Shown here in pieces: positions 36,058-46,614 of a stretch of 64,000 nucleotides of DNA. Positions within the stretch are counted from its first letter, which is position 1. The number at the start of each line of letters is the position of its first letter. Source of the stretch: Chloropicon primus (lineage: Eukaryota; Chlorophyta; Chloropicophyceae; Chloropicales; Chloropicaceae); contig CP060757.1 in NCBI GenBank assembly GCA_023205875.1, forward strand, positions 1,240,001 through 1,304,000. The letters are read 5' to 3'. The notes below the pieces were generated by a model. That model saw only the letters and a program-made list of their open reading frames with translations. It did not search any database and was not told where the DNA came from. The position numbers and the translations under genes were made by a program.

Positions 36058-38856
36058 TCATAACTTTGGCGCAACAGCTTGCCTCGCGCTCGCCTCCTCC
36101 CCGACAACGTTGCAGTACCTCTCGAGCCACACTTCCATTTCGTGCAGGCAGTGCAAGACAGACTCCTTCGCCCGGTATCCATGGCTTTCGTGAGGCAACA
36201 GAACGAGCTTGCTTGGGACCCCGTGGCCCTTCAAGGCCGAGAAGAAGCGCTCGCTCTGTATCTTTGAAGTCCCAGTGTTGTTGTCCTCATCCCCGTGAAT
36301 GAGAAGGATTGGCTTTGTGATCTCGTCGGCGTACAGGTAGGGTGACATCTTCATGTAGGTTTCCTTGGCCTGCCAAATCGTCCTTTCCTCTGCCTGAAAT
36401 CCAAAGGGGGTCAAGGTCCTGTTGTACGCGCCACTTCTGGCTATGCCACAGCAAAACAAGTCTGGGGCGTGTGCGAGCAAGTTAGCGGTCATGAAGGCTC
36501 CATACGAGTGGCCGCCAACGGCAACGGCGTTTCTGTCCGCAACACCCAGCTCCACCACCTTGTCGATGGCGGCCTCTGCGCTAGTCACAAGCTGCTTCAC
36601 AAAGGTATCGTTGGGCTCTTCGTCGTCCTCCCCGATGATGGGAAAGGTGGGCCCATCCAAAATCGCGTACTTCTGCGCCAAGAACAAGAGTGGAGACGTG
36701 CCACCAATGTACGAGAAAGTGAAGGAGGACTTTCTGATTTGCCCGGCAGCTTCCTTGGACTTGAATTCTCGAGGATACGCCCACAAAAGACAGGGGATCG
36801 GGCCATCCCTCTGTGCGTCATAGCCCGGCGGAGTGTAAAGCGTCGCAGTGAGATCCGTGCCGTCCTCGCGCTTGTACCTGAGAACCTTCTTTTGCAAGTC
36901 TTTCAGGTCCGGGTGGGGGTGGGGAAAGTCCGAGAGCAACTTCTCGGACGGCTCGCTGTCGAACCCATTCGGCCAAGAGATTGTCGAGTACTGCGAGGGC
37001 TCGTTTGGGTTCTCTCTCGACAGGAGGAAGGACACGTCATCCAGAGCGAAATCCTCTCCGTCTCCGTCGCACATGAAGCTCCCGACGCTCTCGTAATTAG
37101 GATCCTTGCTTTCCCATATTCTCTTGCTGGTGCGCGTTTGCAGGTCAAACAGGTCCAAGAACGGGTGGTTCCCTTTGGGAGAGTACCCCTCGCCCTCCAG
37201 CAGGATGTACCTGTCGTCCTCGAAAGTGGCGAGAACCGACCGCCTCATCTTGTTCTTCCTCGTAACTGGGACGCCAGGGTCTGAATACGCGTCCTCGTAG
37301 TTTCTGTCGAAAAGAATCTCCTTGGGCTTCTCCGGGGAGCCAGGCGAGAATTGGTACCAAACGGAGCGCCTCGTCTTCCACCAGGAAGCCCACCCAAACG
37401 CAAGGTCGTCGTTGCACCAAAGGATCCCACTGAACCTCAAGTCGGTGTGAAAGAAAGGCTCGGGGGTTTTGCCGCTCACGAAATCGCTTGCGCTCACCTT
37501 GTAGACAACATCCCTCTCCCCGCCCTCCTCGACCTCGACCTTGGGGTCTCCCTCATCCGCTGCGATAGTGTACACGAGCTCCGCTGGCTTGTCATCCCTC
37601 CACTGGATGTCCCTCGGGCCCCTCCTGCAGGAGTTGAAGGAGATCGGTATGTCCTCCGCAAGCGGGAGGTAGGCGATCTCCCTCAGCATCTCGCCCTCGC
37701 GCGACCACAGCTCCACCCTCTTCGGGAACCTCCCGCAAGGCACCGCATACGAGAAGGGCCTCTCGATGTAGGAGATGATGACGTACTTCTTGTCCGGAGA
37801 GGGGCTCATTCTGGTGTAGATCCTGGACTCGTCGCTGAAAGGCTTGACCTCCCCCGTGGAGATCTTCACGGCGACCAAGTCAGACGTCGTGTAGTGCTCG
37901 AAAGAGGCGCAGTCGTACTCGTCCCTCAGCAAGTCCGGGTAAGTCCTGGACTGCTTGGAGGTGGTGCTCTCGTTCACCTGGACCAGCGGGCCGCCAGGAA
38001 CGACGGGCTTGGTCGGCGGCGCGCCGTGGTCCAACCCGCTCGGAACCACGGACACGAGAATTTCGTCAGGACTCAGCCAAGAGTAAGTCCCGAACACAGC
38101 GGACATGTAGTACTTTGGGGTCTCCAGGAGCTGCCTCGCCTCCCCCGTCTCCGTGCTCGCGACCCACAGGGAGAAGGGCTCGTCCTCCGTCTCGCCATCC
38201 GTGCTGCGCAGGAAGAAAGCAATGTGCTTCCCGTCCGGAGACCAGGACGCGTAGTTAATGCCGGTCTTCTCCGGAATTCCCGTGATCGGCATGTCCTTGC
38301 CAGGCTTTGGGGGAAGCAGCTCCGTCAGAGGCACGAGGGACATCCCCAAGTAGGACGTCATCTTGCTAGGAGCGCGCAGGTTCGGGTCGAGCCTGGCGCC
38401 CGCCAGCTTGAGCTCCTTTCGAACGAAGTCCGCCAGCGGGGGATTGGAGGGCGGCCTCAGCAGCTGAAGGACCCTCGTCTTGCACGGGCTGAAGGACAGC
38501 ATCGGAGTGGGAGGAGCAGTCACGATCTTCTTGATCGTCTCGCTTGGCTCGCAGTACGTGCTCGCGTCCGCGCCGTTCTGGCTCGCGCCGGCCGCCTGCG
38601 TCCTCACCCAACCGATCCCATCCCCACGTCGGGAACCCATCCCCACGCCCCCCGACCTCGACAACGCCCCTCGGCCTACCACACCCCGACCCTCAGCATC
38701 CCTCGCCCCACGGCCCACCAGCCTCTCTCCCCCTCCCTTCCGTTCCCTCTCCCACCCCGTCGCCCTCGCCAGGTGCCTCCCGCGGCTCTGCGCTACGACC
38801 CGTCCCCTCGTTAACCTCCCGGCCAACCACTCCCTCCCTCTATATATCCTAGCCAT
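36058..38856 (-). CDS. CGEP: Plastid glutamyl endopeptidase (CGEP), prolyl oligopeptidase family S9
   Basis: 932 residues from the ATG at 38856. The N-terminal ~85 residues are Arg/Gly-rich, like a transit peptide. A beta-propeller follows with landmarks PITGIPEKTGINYASWSPDG, FGTYSWLSPDEILV, SPSPDKKYVIISYIERPFSY and RDIQWRDDKPAELVYT. The alpha/beta-hydrolase domain has the triad Ser784 in GGHSYGAFM, Asp856 in IHGDEDNN and His892 in PHESHGYR. In plants CGEP cleaves after Glu in the stroma and works downstream of Clp-type proteolysis. A TATATA string lies only ~10 bp upstream of this ATG (38838-38847); if that is the core promoter, translation would start later, for example at Met73 (38640). 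Confidence 0.92.
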   Translation of the reverse strand: MARIYRGREWLAGRLTRGRVVAQSRGRHLARATGWERERKGGGERLVGRGARDAEGRGVVGRGALSRSGGVGMGSRRGDGIGWVRTQAAGASQNGADASTYCEPSETIKKIVTAPPTPMLSFSPCKTRVLQLLRPPSNPPLADFVRKELKLAGARLDPNLRAPSKMTSYLGMSLVPLTELLPPKPGKDMPITGIPEKTGINYASWSPDGKHIAFFLRSTDGETEDEPFSLWVASTETGEARQLLETPKYYMSAVFGTYSWLSPDEILVSVVPSGLDHGAPPTKPVVPGGPLVQVNESTTSKQSRTYPDLLRDEYDCASFEHYTTSDLVAVKISTGEVKPFSDESRIYTRMSPSPDKKYVIISYIERPFSYAVPCGRFPKRVELWSREGEMLREIAYLPLAEDIPISFNSCRRGPRDIQWRDDKPAELVYTIAADEGDPKVEVEEGGERDVVYKVSASDFVSGKTPEPFFHTDLRFSGILWCNDDLAFGWASWWKTRRSVWYQFSPGSPEKPKEILFDRNYEDAYSDPGVPVTRKNKMRRSVLATFEDDRYILLEGEGYSPKGNHPFLDLFDLQTRTSKRIWESKDPNYESVGSFMCDGDGEDFALDDVSFLLSRENPNEPSQYSTISWPNGFDSEPSEKLLSDFPHPHPDLKDLQKKVLRYKREDGTDLTATLYTPPGYDAQRDGPIPCLLWAYPREFKSKEAAGQIRKSSFTFSYIGGTSPLLFLAQKYAILDGPTFPIIGEDDEEPNDTFVKQLVTSAEAAIDKVVELGVADRNAVAVGGHSYGAFMTANLLAHAPDLFCCGIARSGAYNRTLTPFGFQAEERTIWQAKETYMKMSPYLYADEITKPILLIHGDEDNNTGTSKIQSERFFSALKGHGVPSKLVLLPHESHGYRAKESVLHCLHEMEVWLERYCNVVGEEASARQAVAPKL

Positions 38857-39148
38857 CGCGCCTACCCACCGCTATAACCCCCCCCCGGGTTCGATCACCT
38901 CCAATCCTCTGATGAAAAGACCTTGGAGCCTCGAGCGCGAGGAGAGAGAGAGAGAGATAGGAGAGGAGAGGAGAGGAGATTTGATGATTGCCAAGCACGT
39001 GCCCTTTTTGTCTGTTCTTTTTTTGCCTTTCCAAGAGGAAGGAGGCCATCCCTCTCTCTCTCTCTCCCTGTTGGTCTTAGACTCTTGTTGGTCCACAAGA
39101 GGGGCATTAATATGTTGTTATAGGGAACGTAGATTGTTTTCTTTTCTC

Positions 39149-39202
<54 letters not shown>

Positions 39203-39528
39203 GGGGATCGAACATCAAGCAAGGAGGGGAGTTCAGTTTGAGCGATCGAGGGAGGAGAATGAGTGGGAGGGAATAGGGTGTCCGCCTACGTATCAAAGGG
39301 CTTGGAGTCAGCGAGGCGCACTGTTGTTTGGCGACCCAAACGCAGAGGAGACTGGGTCAAAGGTGAAATCTTGGCTTTCGTCTTTGGGTCGGGAAGAGAC
39401 TATCGTTTCGTGAAAGTCCCTCAGGTTTCTCTCTCTTCGCCCGTTTTATGTTTTAGTCAGAGTATCGACTTCTTTGGGAGACGGACGCGGGCGAGGGCAG
39501 CAACCTCGTGGCACTGTATTTGGTTTGG
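38857..39528. promoter_or_regulatory. Divergent spacer upstream of CGEP and the small membrane protein, GA-rich
   Basis: 672 bp with several GA/CT tracts: about 38942-38956, 39053-39068 and a long (GA)25 at 39150-39200. It also contains a C-run at 38879-38887. No gene is recognised in it; frames across it are dipeptide repeats. Confidence 0.65.
39150..39200. repeat. (GA)25 microsatellite
   Basis: A perfect GA run of about 50 bp in the CGEP upstream spacer. Confidence 0.95.
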
Positions 39529-39993
39529 ATGGACTTCAGTTCCTTGAACATATTCGTCGTACCCGCCATGCAGATATTGCTTTGCGTCGTTATCGCTTCC
39601 CTGTTTAAGCTTGCCATGCAAGGGCAAACGGAGAAGAAGGCCGAGCCAGAGGAGCATCTGGGGAACGGGCTAGGTGACACCGCCGAGGAGGTTCAGGGAA
39701 CGCACCTCGGTTCGGGGGAGGAGAAGGTCCCGCGAGAGGAGGAAGACCAGGACGACAAAGCTGCGTCGTCGCTGGACAAGCAGGTGTCCCTGGACAAGAA
39801 GCTGCGAGAGGGTGTGCAGGAAAAGAAGCACAGGACAGCGTCTTTAGACGCACAGCTCAATGAGCAGAGGCAGGTGGAGCTGGCAGTGGAGCACTTCAAC
39901 AAGAAAGCCGAGGCCAAGAAGGAGAAGGAGAAGGAGAAGGAGAAGGTTGCTCCCAAAACGGGACTCTTCTGCGGTTGCTTTGGTGCGCACTGA
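39529..39993 (+). CDS. Small membrane-anchored Lys/Glu-rich protein (hypothetical)
   Basis: 154 residues from the ATG at 39529. One N-terminal hydrophobic helix (LNIFVVPAMQILLCVVIASL) is followed by a charged, probably coiled-coil region (SLDKQVSLDKKLREGVQEKK, then AVEHFNKKAEAKKEKEKEKE). It ends GLFCGCFGAH, a Cys-rich tail that could be lipidated or bind metal. The topology is that of a signal-anchored protein with a cytosolic or lumenal charged domain. No family recognised. It converges on the TPR protein (70 bp). Confidence 0.6.
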   Translation: MDFSSLNIFVVPAMQILLCVVIASLFKLAMQGQTEKKAEPEEHLGNGLGDTAEEVQGTHLGSGEEKVPREEEDQDDKAASSLDKQVSLDKKLREGVQEKKHRTASLDAQLNEQRQVELAVEHFNKKAEAKKEKEKEKEKVAPKTGLFCGCFGAH

Positions 39994-40063
39994 TCGGAAC
40001 TTTGGATTGACAGAAGAGGGCTATTAGATTCGATTATATTCTTCTTGTAATTACAACACCTGT

Positions 40064-42745
40064 TTAAGGGGAAAAGACGCACACACTGCAACCCGGAACG
40101 GTTGGTTCCGCGAACATGGTGAAGCCAGACTTCTTGGCCCAGTGCTTGGCGTCCTCGAGGCACTCCTTGTCCCTCTCCATGAGGACGACCTTCCCGTCCA
40201 CTCTCAACTTGCTCCTTATCGACTGGAACAGCTGCGGGGGGTCCTCCAGGGACTGCCAGACACCAGCAATGAGGGTGAGGTTGGCAGAAACTGGGAGCTG
40301 GTCCACCGTCTCATAGTCGCACAGGACCGTATAGACGTTCTCCCTGCTCGTTTGGGACGCGACCTGGTCAACGAGGCTCTTCACCCAGTCAACCGCGTAG
40401 ATCGAGGACCTCTGCATTTTCTGGGCAATCTGGGCACAAAGGTGCCTGCTCCCCAACATCCGCCCCGACGCGGCGCAGAGCTCCACAACGATGTTCTCCT
40501 CGTCGCCTGGCCTCACCAAAGTTCCGAGGTAGACGCAGAGCTTTTCGATGTCCAGCTGGTCGACCAGCCTCGACTTCTCCATGACGATCATGTCATTCTC
40601 GACAGGAGGGGAGAACAGGCTGGCTCCCCCCGTCTCGTACGCCTCGGCCATGACCTTGTGCTTTGCGAGGTCTTCCACCAAAGCCACCACCTGTCCTTCA
40701 CTCGCACTCTCCGTGAGAAGCTTAGAGGCCTTCTCCTCACTCAAGAGGAGCTGCAAGAGCTGGAGCACGTAAAACTTGGCGGTTGCCTTCCTCCCGTACC
40801 ACAATTCCACCAGAATTCTGAGCAAATCGATGTCGCTGCAAAGCTTGTCGCGAAACTCCTCGTCATTTTTGGAGACGCACAGGAGTATCCTGCACAGTGC
40901 CACCACCGCGAGGTCTGAAGTCTGGCCCTGGACGATCTTGAGCAGGTTCCCAAGGGGGCACCTCGTCGAAATGAAGTGGTGGAATTCCGGGACGTTGCTC
41001 AGAATGTTAGCGACGTAACTCACTTCCTCCTGACGCTTTGGGTCAGCAGAGTTGGTGAAAATGTCGAAGAAAGTCTGAAACGCATCCTTGTCCTTCGCCA
41101 CGGAGAAGGAGAGCTCTGGCATGCACTTGCAAGCCGACACGAAGAGGGTGATCGCCGCCCCTTTGAGCTTGTGGGAATGAGACTCTATCATCATGACAAC
41201 AATGGCCCAGACCCCCTTGTCGCTCAACTCGGTCACAAACTCCTTGGAGACGCTCTGCCCGCTTGGGGACCTCCTCGGGATGCACAAGGAGGTGCAGATG
41301 TCCAGAATATCCCCCAACTGCTCGAGCTGCTCCGTGTTGTACGCCGCGGAGACGAACATCTGCTCCCCTTGAGACTGGCTCGAGACGGCCTCTTGAAGAA
41401 TGTTTGAGATTCCCAAGCCCAGATCCCTTCCCGACAACATGGCCAGTATCGCCTTGGAGTGCTGAACCTTTTGCAAGATCGCCAGGGCAATCGCTTTGGG
41501 CCACCCCTCGCTGGACATGCAGCACCTGACCAGACCCCTGGTGAAGTGTTGGTAGTGCTGCACAGCAAAGTTCACAAACTTTTTCATATGGGCAATTCTC
41601 ATGATCACCGCCCCGCATTTCTCGGAGAGACTCTCTGAAGCCTTCGCGAACATAGCCAGGGTCGTCGGCAGCATCACGTCCGCAACGCTGCCTTCCAGGA
41701 AGTGCTCCCTGAACTCCCTCCTCTCCATCATCACGTGCAAGATGTCGAGCGCGGTCCCGACCAAAGTGACCCTTCTCTTCAGAACGCACTCCATGACGAT
41801 TTTCAGGTGCGCGATCGAGGTCTCGTTCAGGAACATGATCCTGTGCGCCCGCTTCGCAGTTTCGCTGCTCAGGGTCTCGGCGTGCGACCCCGCCCCGGAT
41901 ATCTGGCTGACAATCCTCAGCACCATCAAGTTGTCGAAAGCGAACGCGTCAAACACTTTGGACACGCCGCTTCGAGAGAAGAAGTAGTCCACGCACTTCT
42001 CCTCGCCCCCCAGCAGCACCTCCAGCTGCTTGAGGTTCTGGCGCACCCTCTTCGCACCCGAGGCAGCCTCTGCCTCCGTTGCCCTCTCGCTCGACGGCGC
42101 GGTGCCGACAGCGTCCAGAGCGCACAGAGCTTCCTCCAAGAGGTGCATCGAGTCCTCGGCGCCCTCGCTGGCCCTGGGGGGCGAGGCGGGTGCCTGCTTG
42201 GCCGCAGCCCCCTCGTCGCTGAGGCCCTCGACCCTCGCGAGGCAGAGCCTCACGTCCTCCAGCATCTTCAGAGCGAAACCATCCGAAGCCGTTCCCAGGG
42301 AGCACGCCTTCTCCAGGTCCTCCGCGGCCTCCTTCAGCTTCCCGAGCTTCTGCAGGGCCGCGGCCCTCCTCACGTACGCCTTCACGTTGCTCGGCTGCAG
42401 CTTCATAGCGAGCGAGGCGTCGACGAAGGCGTCGTGCAGGTTTCCCCTCCTCAGGCTCGCGATGGACCGGTTGCAGAACAGCTTGCTCGTGGGCTGGTGC
42501 CGAATCCCCTTGGTGTAGAACTCGTACGCCACGTCGTACTTCCTCTTCTTGAAGGCCCGGTTCCCCTTCTCCCGGTAGAACGTCGAGTTGATCGACAGCT
42601 GGTGCAAGTGGTCCTCCCTCGCGCGGCCCTTCCTCTCCTCGAGGGGAGCGACCTCCCTCATCGTCTCCGCCCCCACCTTGTCCAACGACGTCGCGGTCCT
42701 CAACCCCCCCGACCCGGGCACCACCTCCCCCACCCTCGACCCCAT
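40064..42745 (-). CDS. TPR plus armadillo-like protein with a C-terminal methyltransferase-like domain
   Basis: 893 residues from the ATG at 42745 (a TTG lies 33 bp upstream). Residues ~50-165 hold three TPRs of the HSP90-cochaperone type (FYREKGNRAFKKRKYDVAYE, KLFCNRSIASLRRGNLHDAF, VKAYVRRAAALQKLGKLKEA). A helical, armadillo-like region with UNC-45 flavour runs from ~240 to ~720. The last ~150 residues read ENIVVELCAASGRMLGSRHL, SSIYAVDWVKSLVDQ, TVLCDYETVDQLPVSANLTL, then LEDPPQLFQSIRSKLRVDGK and VVLMERD. Order and hydrophobicity match motifs I, II, IV and V-VI of a class I SAM methyltransferase, but the Gly-rich loop is degenerate (ELCAASGRM in place of DxGxGxG), so activity is uncertain. 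No single known family has this architecture to my knowledge. Confidence 0.7.
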   Translation of the reverse strand: MGSRVGEVVPGSGGLRTATSLDKVGAETMREVAPLEERKGRAREDHLHQLSINSTFYREKGNRAFKKRKYDVAYEFYTKGIRHQPTSKLFCNRSIASLRRGNLHDAFVDASLAMKLQPSNVKAYVRRAAALQKLGKLKEAAEDLEKACSLGTASDGFALKMLEDVRLCLARVEGLSDEGAAAKQAPASPPRASEGAEDSMHLLEEALCALDAVGTAPSSERATEAEAASGAKRVRQNLKQLEVLLGGEEKCVDYFFSRSGVSKVFDAFAFDNLMVLRIVSQISGAGSHAETLSSETAKRAHRIMFLNETSIAHLKIVMECVLKRRVTLVGTALDILHVMMERREFREHFLEGSVADVMLPTTLAMFAKASESLSEKCGAVIMRIAHMKKFVNFAVQHYQHFTRGLVRCCMSSEGWPKAIALAILQKVQHSKAILAMLSGRDLGLGISNILQEAVSSQSQGEQMFVSAAYNTEQLEQLGDILDICTSLCIPRRSPSGQSVSKEFVTELSDKGVWAIVVMMIESHSHKLKGAAITLFVSACKCMPELSFSVAKDKDAFQTFFDIFTNSADPKRQEEVSYVANILSNVPEFHHFISTRCPLGNLLKIVQGQTSDLAVVALCRILLCVSKNDEEFRDKLCSDIDLLRILVELWYGRKATAKFYVLQLLQLLLSEEKASKLLTESASEGQVVALVEDLAKHKVMAEAYETGGASLFSPPVENDMIVMEKSRLVDQLDIEKLCVYLGTLVRPGDEENIVVELCAASGRMLGSRHLCAQIAQKMQRSSIYAVDWVKSLVDQVASQTSRENVYTVLCDYETVDQLPVSANLTLIAGVWQSLEDPPQLFQSIRSKLRVDGKVVLMERDKECLEDAKHWAKKSGFTMFAEPTVPGCSVCVFSP

Positions 42746-43108
42746 GGACGACGCGCGCGAACGCGAACGCGAACCCAACCTCTCTCTCGTCCGGTCGTCC
42801 GTCTAAACCGATCGACCACCGAGAAGATTATTATAGATTATTTCCGACCTCTCGGATTCCTCCTCCACGTGCTTCCTGTCTTTCGTGCTTCGTCTCCCGA
42901 AGCGATACACCGGTCCCGCGCGAAGCACCTTCCCGAGCGTTCCCTCGCTAAACACCTTCCCCTCCCCCTCGCACCACACGACTCAACAGAACCGATCGGC
43001 GCCCTTCCCTCTTCTCTCTGATACTGAGACTGAGAAGACCTTCAGCTAGATCCCCCCCCCCGTGAGGAAGGAATATCTGGCTTTGGTGAGAAGGCGGGAA
43101 ATCTGGCT

Positions 43109-43143
43109 CTCTGGCTCTGGCTCTGGCTCTGGCTCTGGCTCTG
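43109..43143. repeat. (CTCTGG)n hexanucleotide array
   Basis: About five to six tandem CTCTGG units in the spacer upstream of DPCD. Confidence 0.9.
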
Positions 43144-43232
43144 TGTGTCTTCTGGACGGCTGTTAGGGTTGGACAGAGGGAGGGTGCTCCTCCTCCACGA
43201 CACACCTCTCGGTCGACTCTCCGGATTTGGTT

Positions 43233-43270
43233 TGGATTGGATTGGATTGGATTGGATTGAATTGGATTGG
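43233..43270. repeat. (GGATT)n pentanucleotide array
   Basis: About seven GGATT-like units, one imperfect, about 100 bp upstream of the DPCD start codon. Confidence 0.9.
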
Positions 43271-43370
43271 GATTCGATTTGGACTGGGCGGCTTGGAGGT
43301 GGTGGTGGTGGTGGTGTGTTTAGTTGGTTTCTCTCTCGTTCTCTTTCGTTCTCTCTCTCGATCTCTCTCG

Positions 43371-44259
<889 letters not shown>

Positions 44260-44510
44260 ACATAGACATAGACTGCTCGGCACGGTGCGTGTCCGTGAGA
44301 AGCAAGGGGAGAGGGGGAGGAAGGAACCTCATTAAACGCGACTCTGTTATTTATCTGCCTTGGCATTTCTCTGAAATCTTCGGAAATCTTTGCTTCCTTA
44401 TTTTTTTTTAAACCTCTCTCTCTCTCTCTTGCGAAAGGGAGAGGAGAGGCGAGAGAAAGGGGGTGACGGTGACGGGAAGCCTGGCGGGGAAGAGGGTACG
44501 AGGACGAGGT

Positions 44511-46159
44511 ATGGCGCCCACGACGGAGGATACGATGGCCGAGGCACAGCCTCAGGAGCCGAACGTGACCAAGGAGAAGAAGAAGAAGGCGGGGATGAAG
44601 AAGAAGGAGAGCGACATAGACTATGAGGCGTTGGAGAAGCAGATCGCTTCGATCAAGACAAACGCAGTGGGGTCGAGCGCGGAGAAGCTGCTGTCGCAGA
44701 CCTTGGAGGAGCTCCTCGCGCTCGAGAAAACATACAGGCTTCAGGCCGACCTCAAGGCGACTTCCATGTGCGGCGTCGCCGTCGTCCAGGTACGTGTCTC
44801 CCTCCCGGAACGATCGACCGATCACGAGATATGTGGAGAGAGGGCCCCGCGAGACCCGGTGGTGTCTTTCCTTTCTTTTCTCACGCCGCCGTTCTTTTTG
44901 CTTCGTCTGCTCTCCTCCAGGCTTGCTTCGAAGCGAGGCAGTGGAAGCTCCTGAACGAGCACGTCATCCTCATCTCGAAGAGACGTGCCCAGCTGAAGCA
45001 GGCCGTGGCTGCCACCGTGAAGGAGGCGATCGGCTACATAGACTCCACCCCGGACGAGGACACGAAGATCGAGCTCATCAAGACCTTGACGAGCGTGACG
45101 GAGGGCAAGATCTACCTCGAGCTCGAGAGGGCGAGACTGACCAGGAAGTTGGCTGCGATATTGGAAGCCAGGGGGAAGATCGACGAGGCTGCCGAGGCCC
45201 TTCAGGAGGTCGCCGTGGAGACCTTCGGCGCGATGGCGAAGACCGAGAAGATCGCGTTCATCCTGGAGCAGGTCCGCCTTTGCTTGAAGAAGAAGGACTT
45301 CATCAGGGCGTTCATTCTTGTGAAGAAGGTCACCCCGAGGGCCTTCTCGGAGAAGAGGCTGGTTTCCGACGGGAAGCAGGACGGGGAGAAGAAGGAGATG
45401 GCCATGGACGGCACGACCGCGGCCCCTCCGGACGAGGGAATTCCATCGCTGGAGGAGCTCAAGCTGGTGTACTACGAGCACCTCATCGCGTACTACACGC
45501 ACACCAACGATGCCTTGGAGATATGCCGGTGCTACCAGAATATTTATGACACGCCTTCCATCAAGGGTGACACAAGCAAGTGGACGGAGGTGTTGAAGAA
45601 GGTGTGCTGGTACGTCGTGCTCGCCCCCTCTGGACCAATGCAGAGCAGCATCCTTCACATGGTGCACGGGGACGAGAACTTGGCCAAGCTGCCGCTGTAC
45701 GAGAGGCTCTTGAGGATATTCGTGAAGAACGACATTGTCCAGTGGACTGACGTCCAGGATCAGTTTGGGGTTGAGATGATGGAGCAGGACTCCATCTTCT
45801 TGGGCAAGGTGGCAGAGAACAGGGACACGTTCAAGCTCCGAGTTGTGGACCACAACATCCTGGTGATTAGCAACTACTACAGCCAGATAACGCTCCCAAG
45901 GCTCGCGGACATCTTGAAAATTGATGTGGAAGAGGCCGAGAAGTACTTGTCGGACCTGGTGCTGAAGAAGACGGTAAAGGCGAAGATCAATCGCCCTCAG
46001 GGTATCATCAACTTTGGAGCCAAGCCAAAGCCGGAGGAGGTGCTCTCCCAATGGTCTGGGAACATTGGAAAGCTGCTGGAGTTGCTCGAGAAATCTTGTC
46101 ACAAGATCCACAAGGAAGCCCAGCAGCACAAAGTTCTCGTCCCTTCCATGAGACAGTGA
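44511..46159 (+). CDS. RPN5: 26S proteasome lid subunit Rpn5/PSMD12
   Basis: Two exons, 44511-44789 and 44921-46159 (intron 131 bp, GTACGT...CTCCAG, phase 0), 505 residues. The N-terminus is Lys-rich. Rpn5 blocks: LLALEKTYRLQADLKATSMC, then after the intron ACFEARQWKLLNEHVILISK RRAQLKQAV (in two parts), ILEARGKIDEAAEALQEVAV ETFGAM, LVYYEHLIAYYTHTNDALEI and CWYVVLAPSGPMQSSILHMV. A PCI domain occupies ~370-470 (NILVISNYYSQITLPRLADI, then LDILK-type winged helix). Rpn5 scaffolds the lid of the proteasome regulatory particle. The alternative start at 44463 would need a GTG. Confidence 0.95.
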
Positions 46160-46614
46160 GTCTCCTTAACCTTGTAATGTAATGGCTTCTTTTCTTTGAG
46201 AAAGTATATTGAAGTCCAGTTGGACCCCTTGCAAAAAAATCGCGATTTGCCCCAGCGGTCCCGGGCTTTCCCCGCGTCGTGAGCAAAGGTGAGCGGGAGA
46301 GTCGCCTTCACGGGTCGCGGCTCGACCCTCCGTCGCCTCAAGGGAAGCCAGTGTCTTCTTCTAACGCCCGCCTTTCAAATTTCCAACCAAGTTGCTCGTT
46401 GGTTGAGGGGCCTCCACCAATATAGAATTCAAATTGCGGGGACAGACTGGGGCCAACACGGAGAGAGGGAGAGGGAGGGAGGGCGAAGAAAGAGTTGTGG
46501 GAAGGCCGTGCGTGAGGGCACGAGAGGTGCACGGTAAGCGCCGGAGAGAGACCCTCCAGCCCTGGGCAAGAGCAAGATTCGAATCTTTTCGAAACTCTGC
46601 ACAAGAGACACAAG
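46160..46614. other. Intergenic between Rpn5 and the nephrocystin-1-like gene
   Basis: 455 bp. A short inverted repeat, CCAAC...GTTGG (around 46382-46402), precedes an AT-rich element near 46418-46428 that could be a core promoter. A G/A-rich tract follows (46460-46490). No gene recognised. Confidence 0.45.

Larger units (their letters stand above)
42746..43370. promoter_or_regulatory. Divergent spacer between the TPR protein and DPCD, with tandem arrays
   Basis: 625 bp. It contains (CTCTGG)n at about 43109-43143, (GGATT)n at about 43233-43270 and a GGT run (43292-43315), plus CT tracts just before the DPCD start. No gene is present. Confidence 0.7.

Noticed and set aside
38884-38905. GGTTCGATC string resembling a tRNA T-loop
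   Set aside because: No 5-bp T-stem, anticodon stem or acceptor stem can be formed around it.
39991-40020. Possible selenocysteine read-through of the TGA ending the Cys-tailed small protein
   Set aside because: The extension has no Cys/Sec motif, and the adjacent convergent gene leaves only 70 bp.
46568-46585. AGATTCGAATCT palindrome resembling a tRNA T-arm
   Set aside because: No other tRNA arms in register; it lies in the leader of the nephrocystin-1-like gene.
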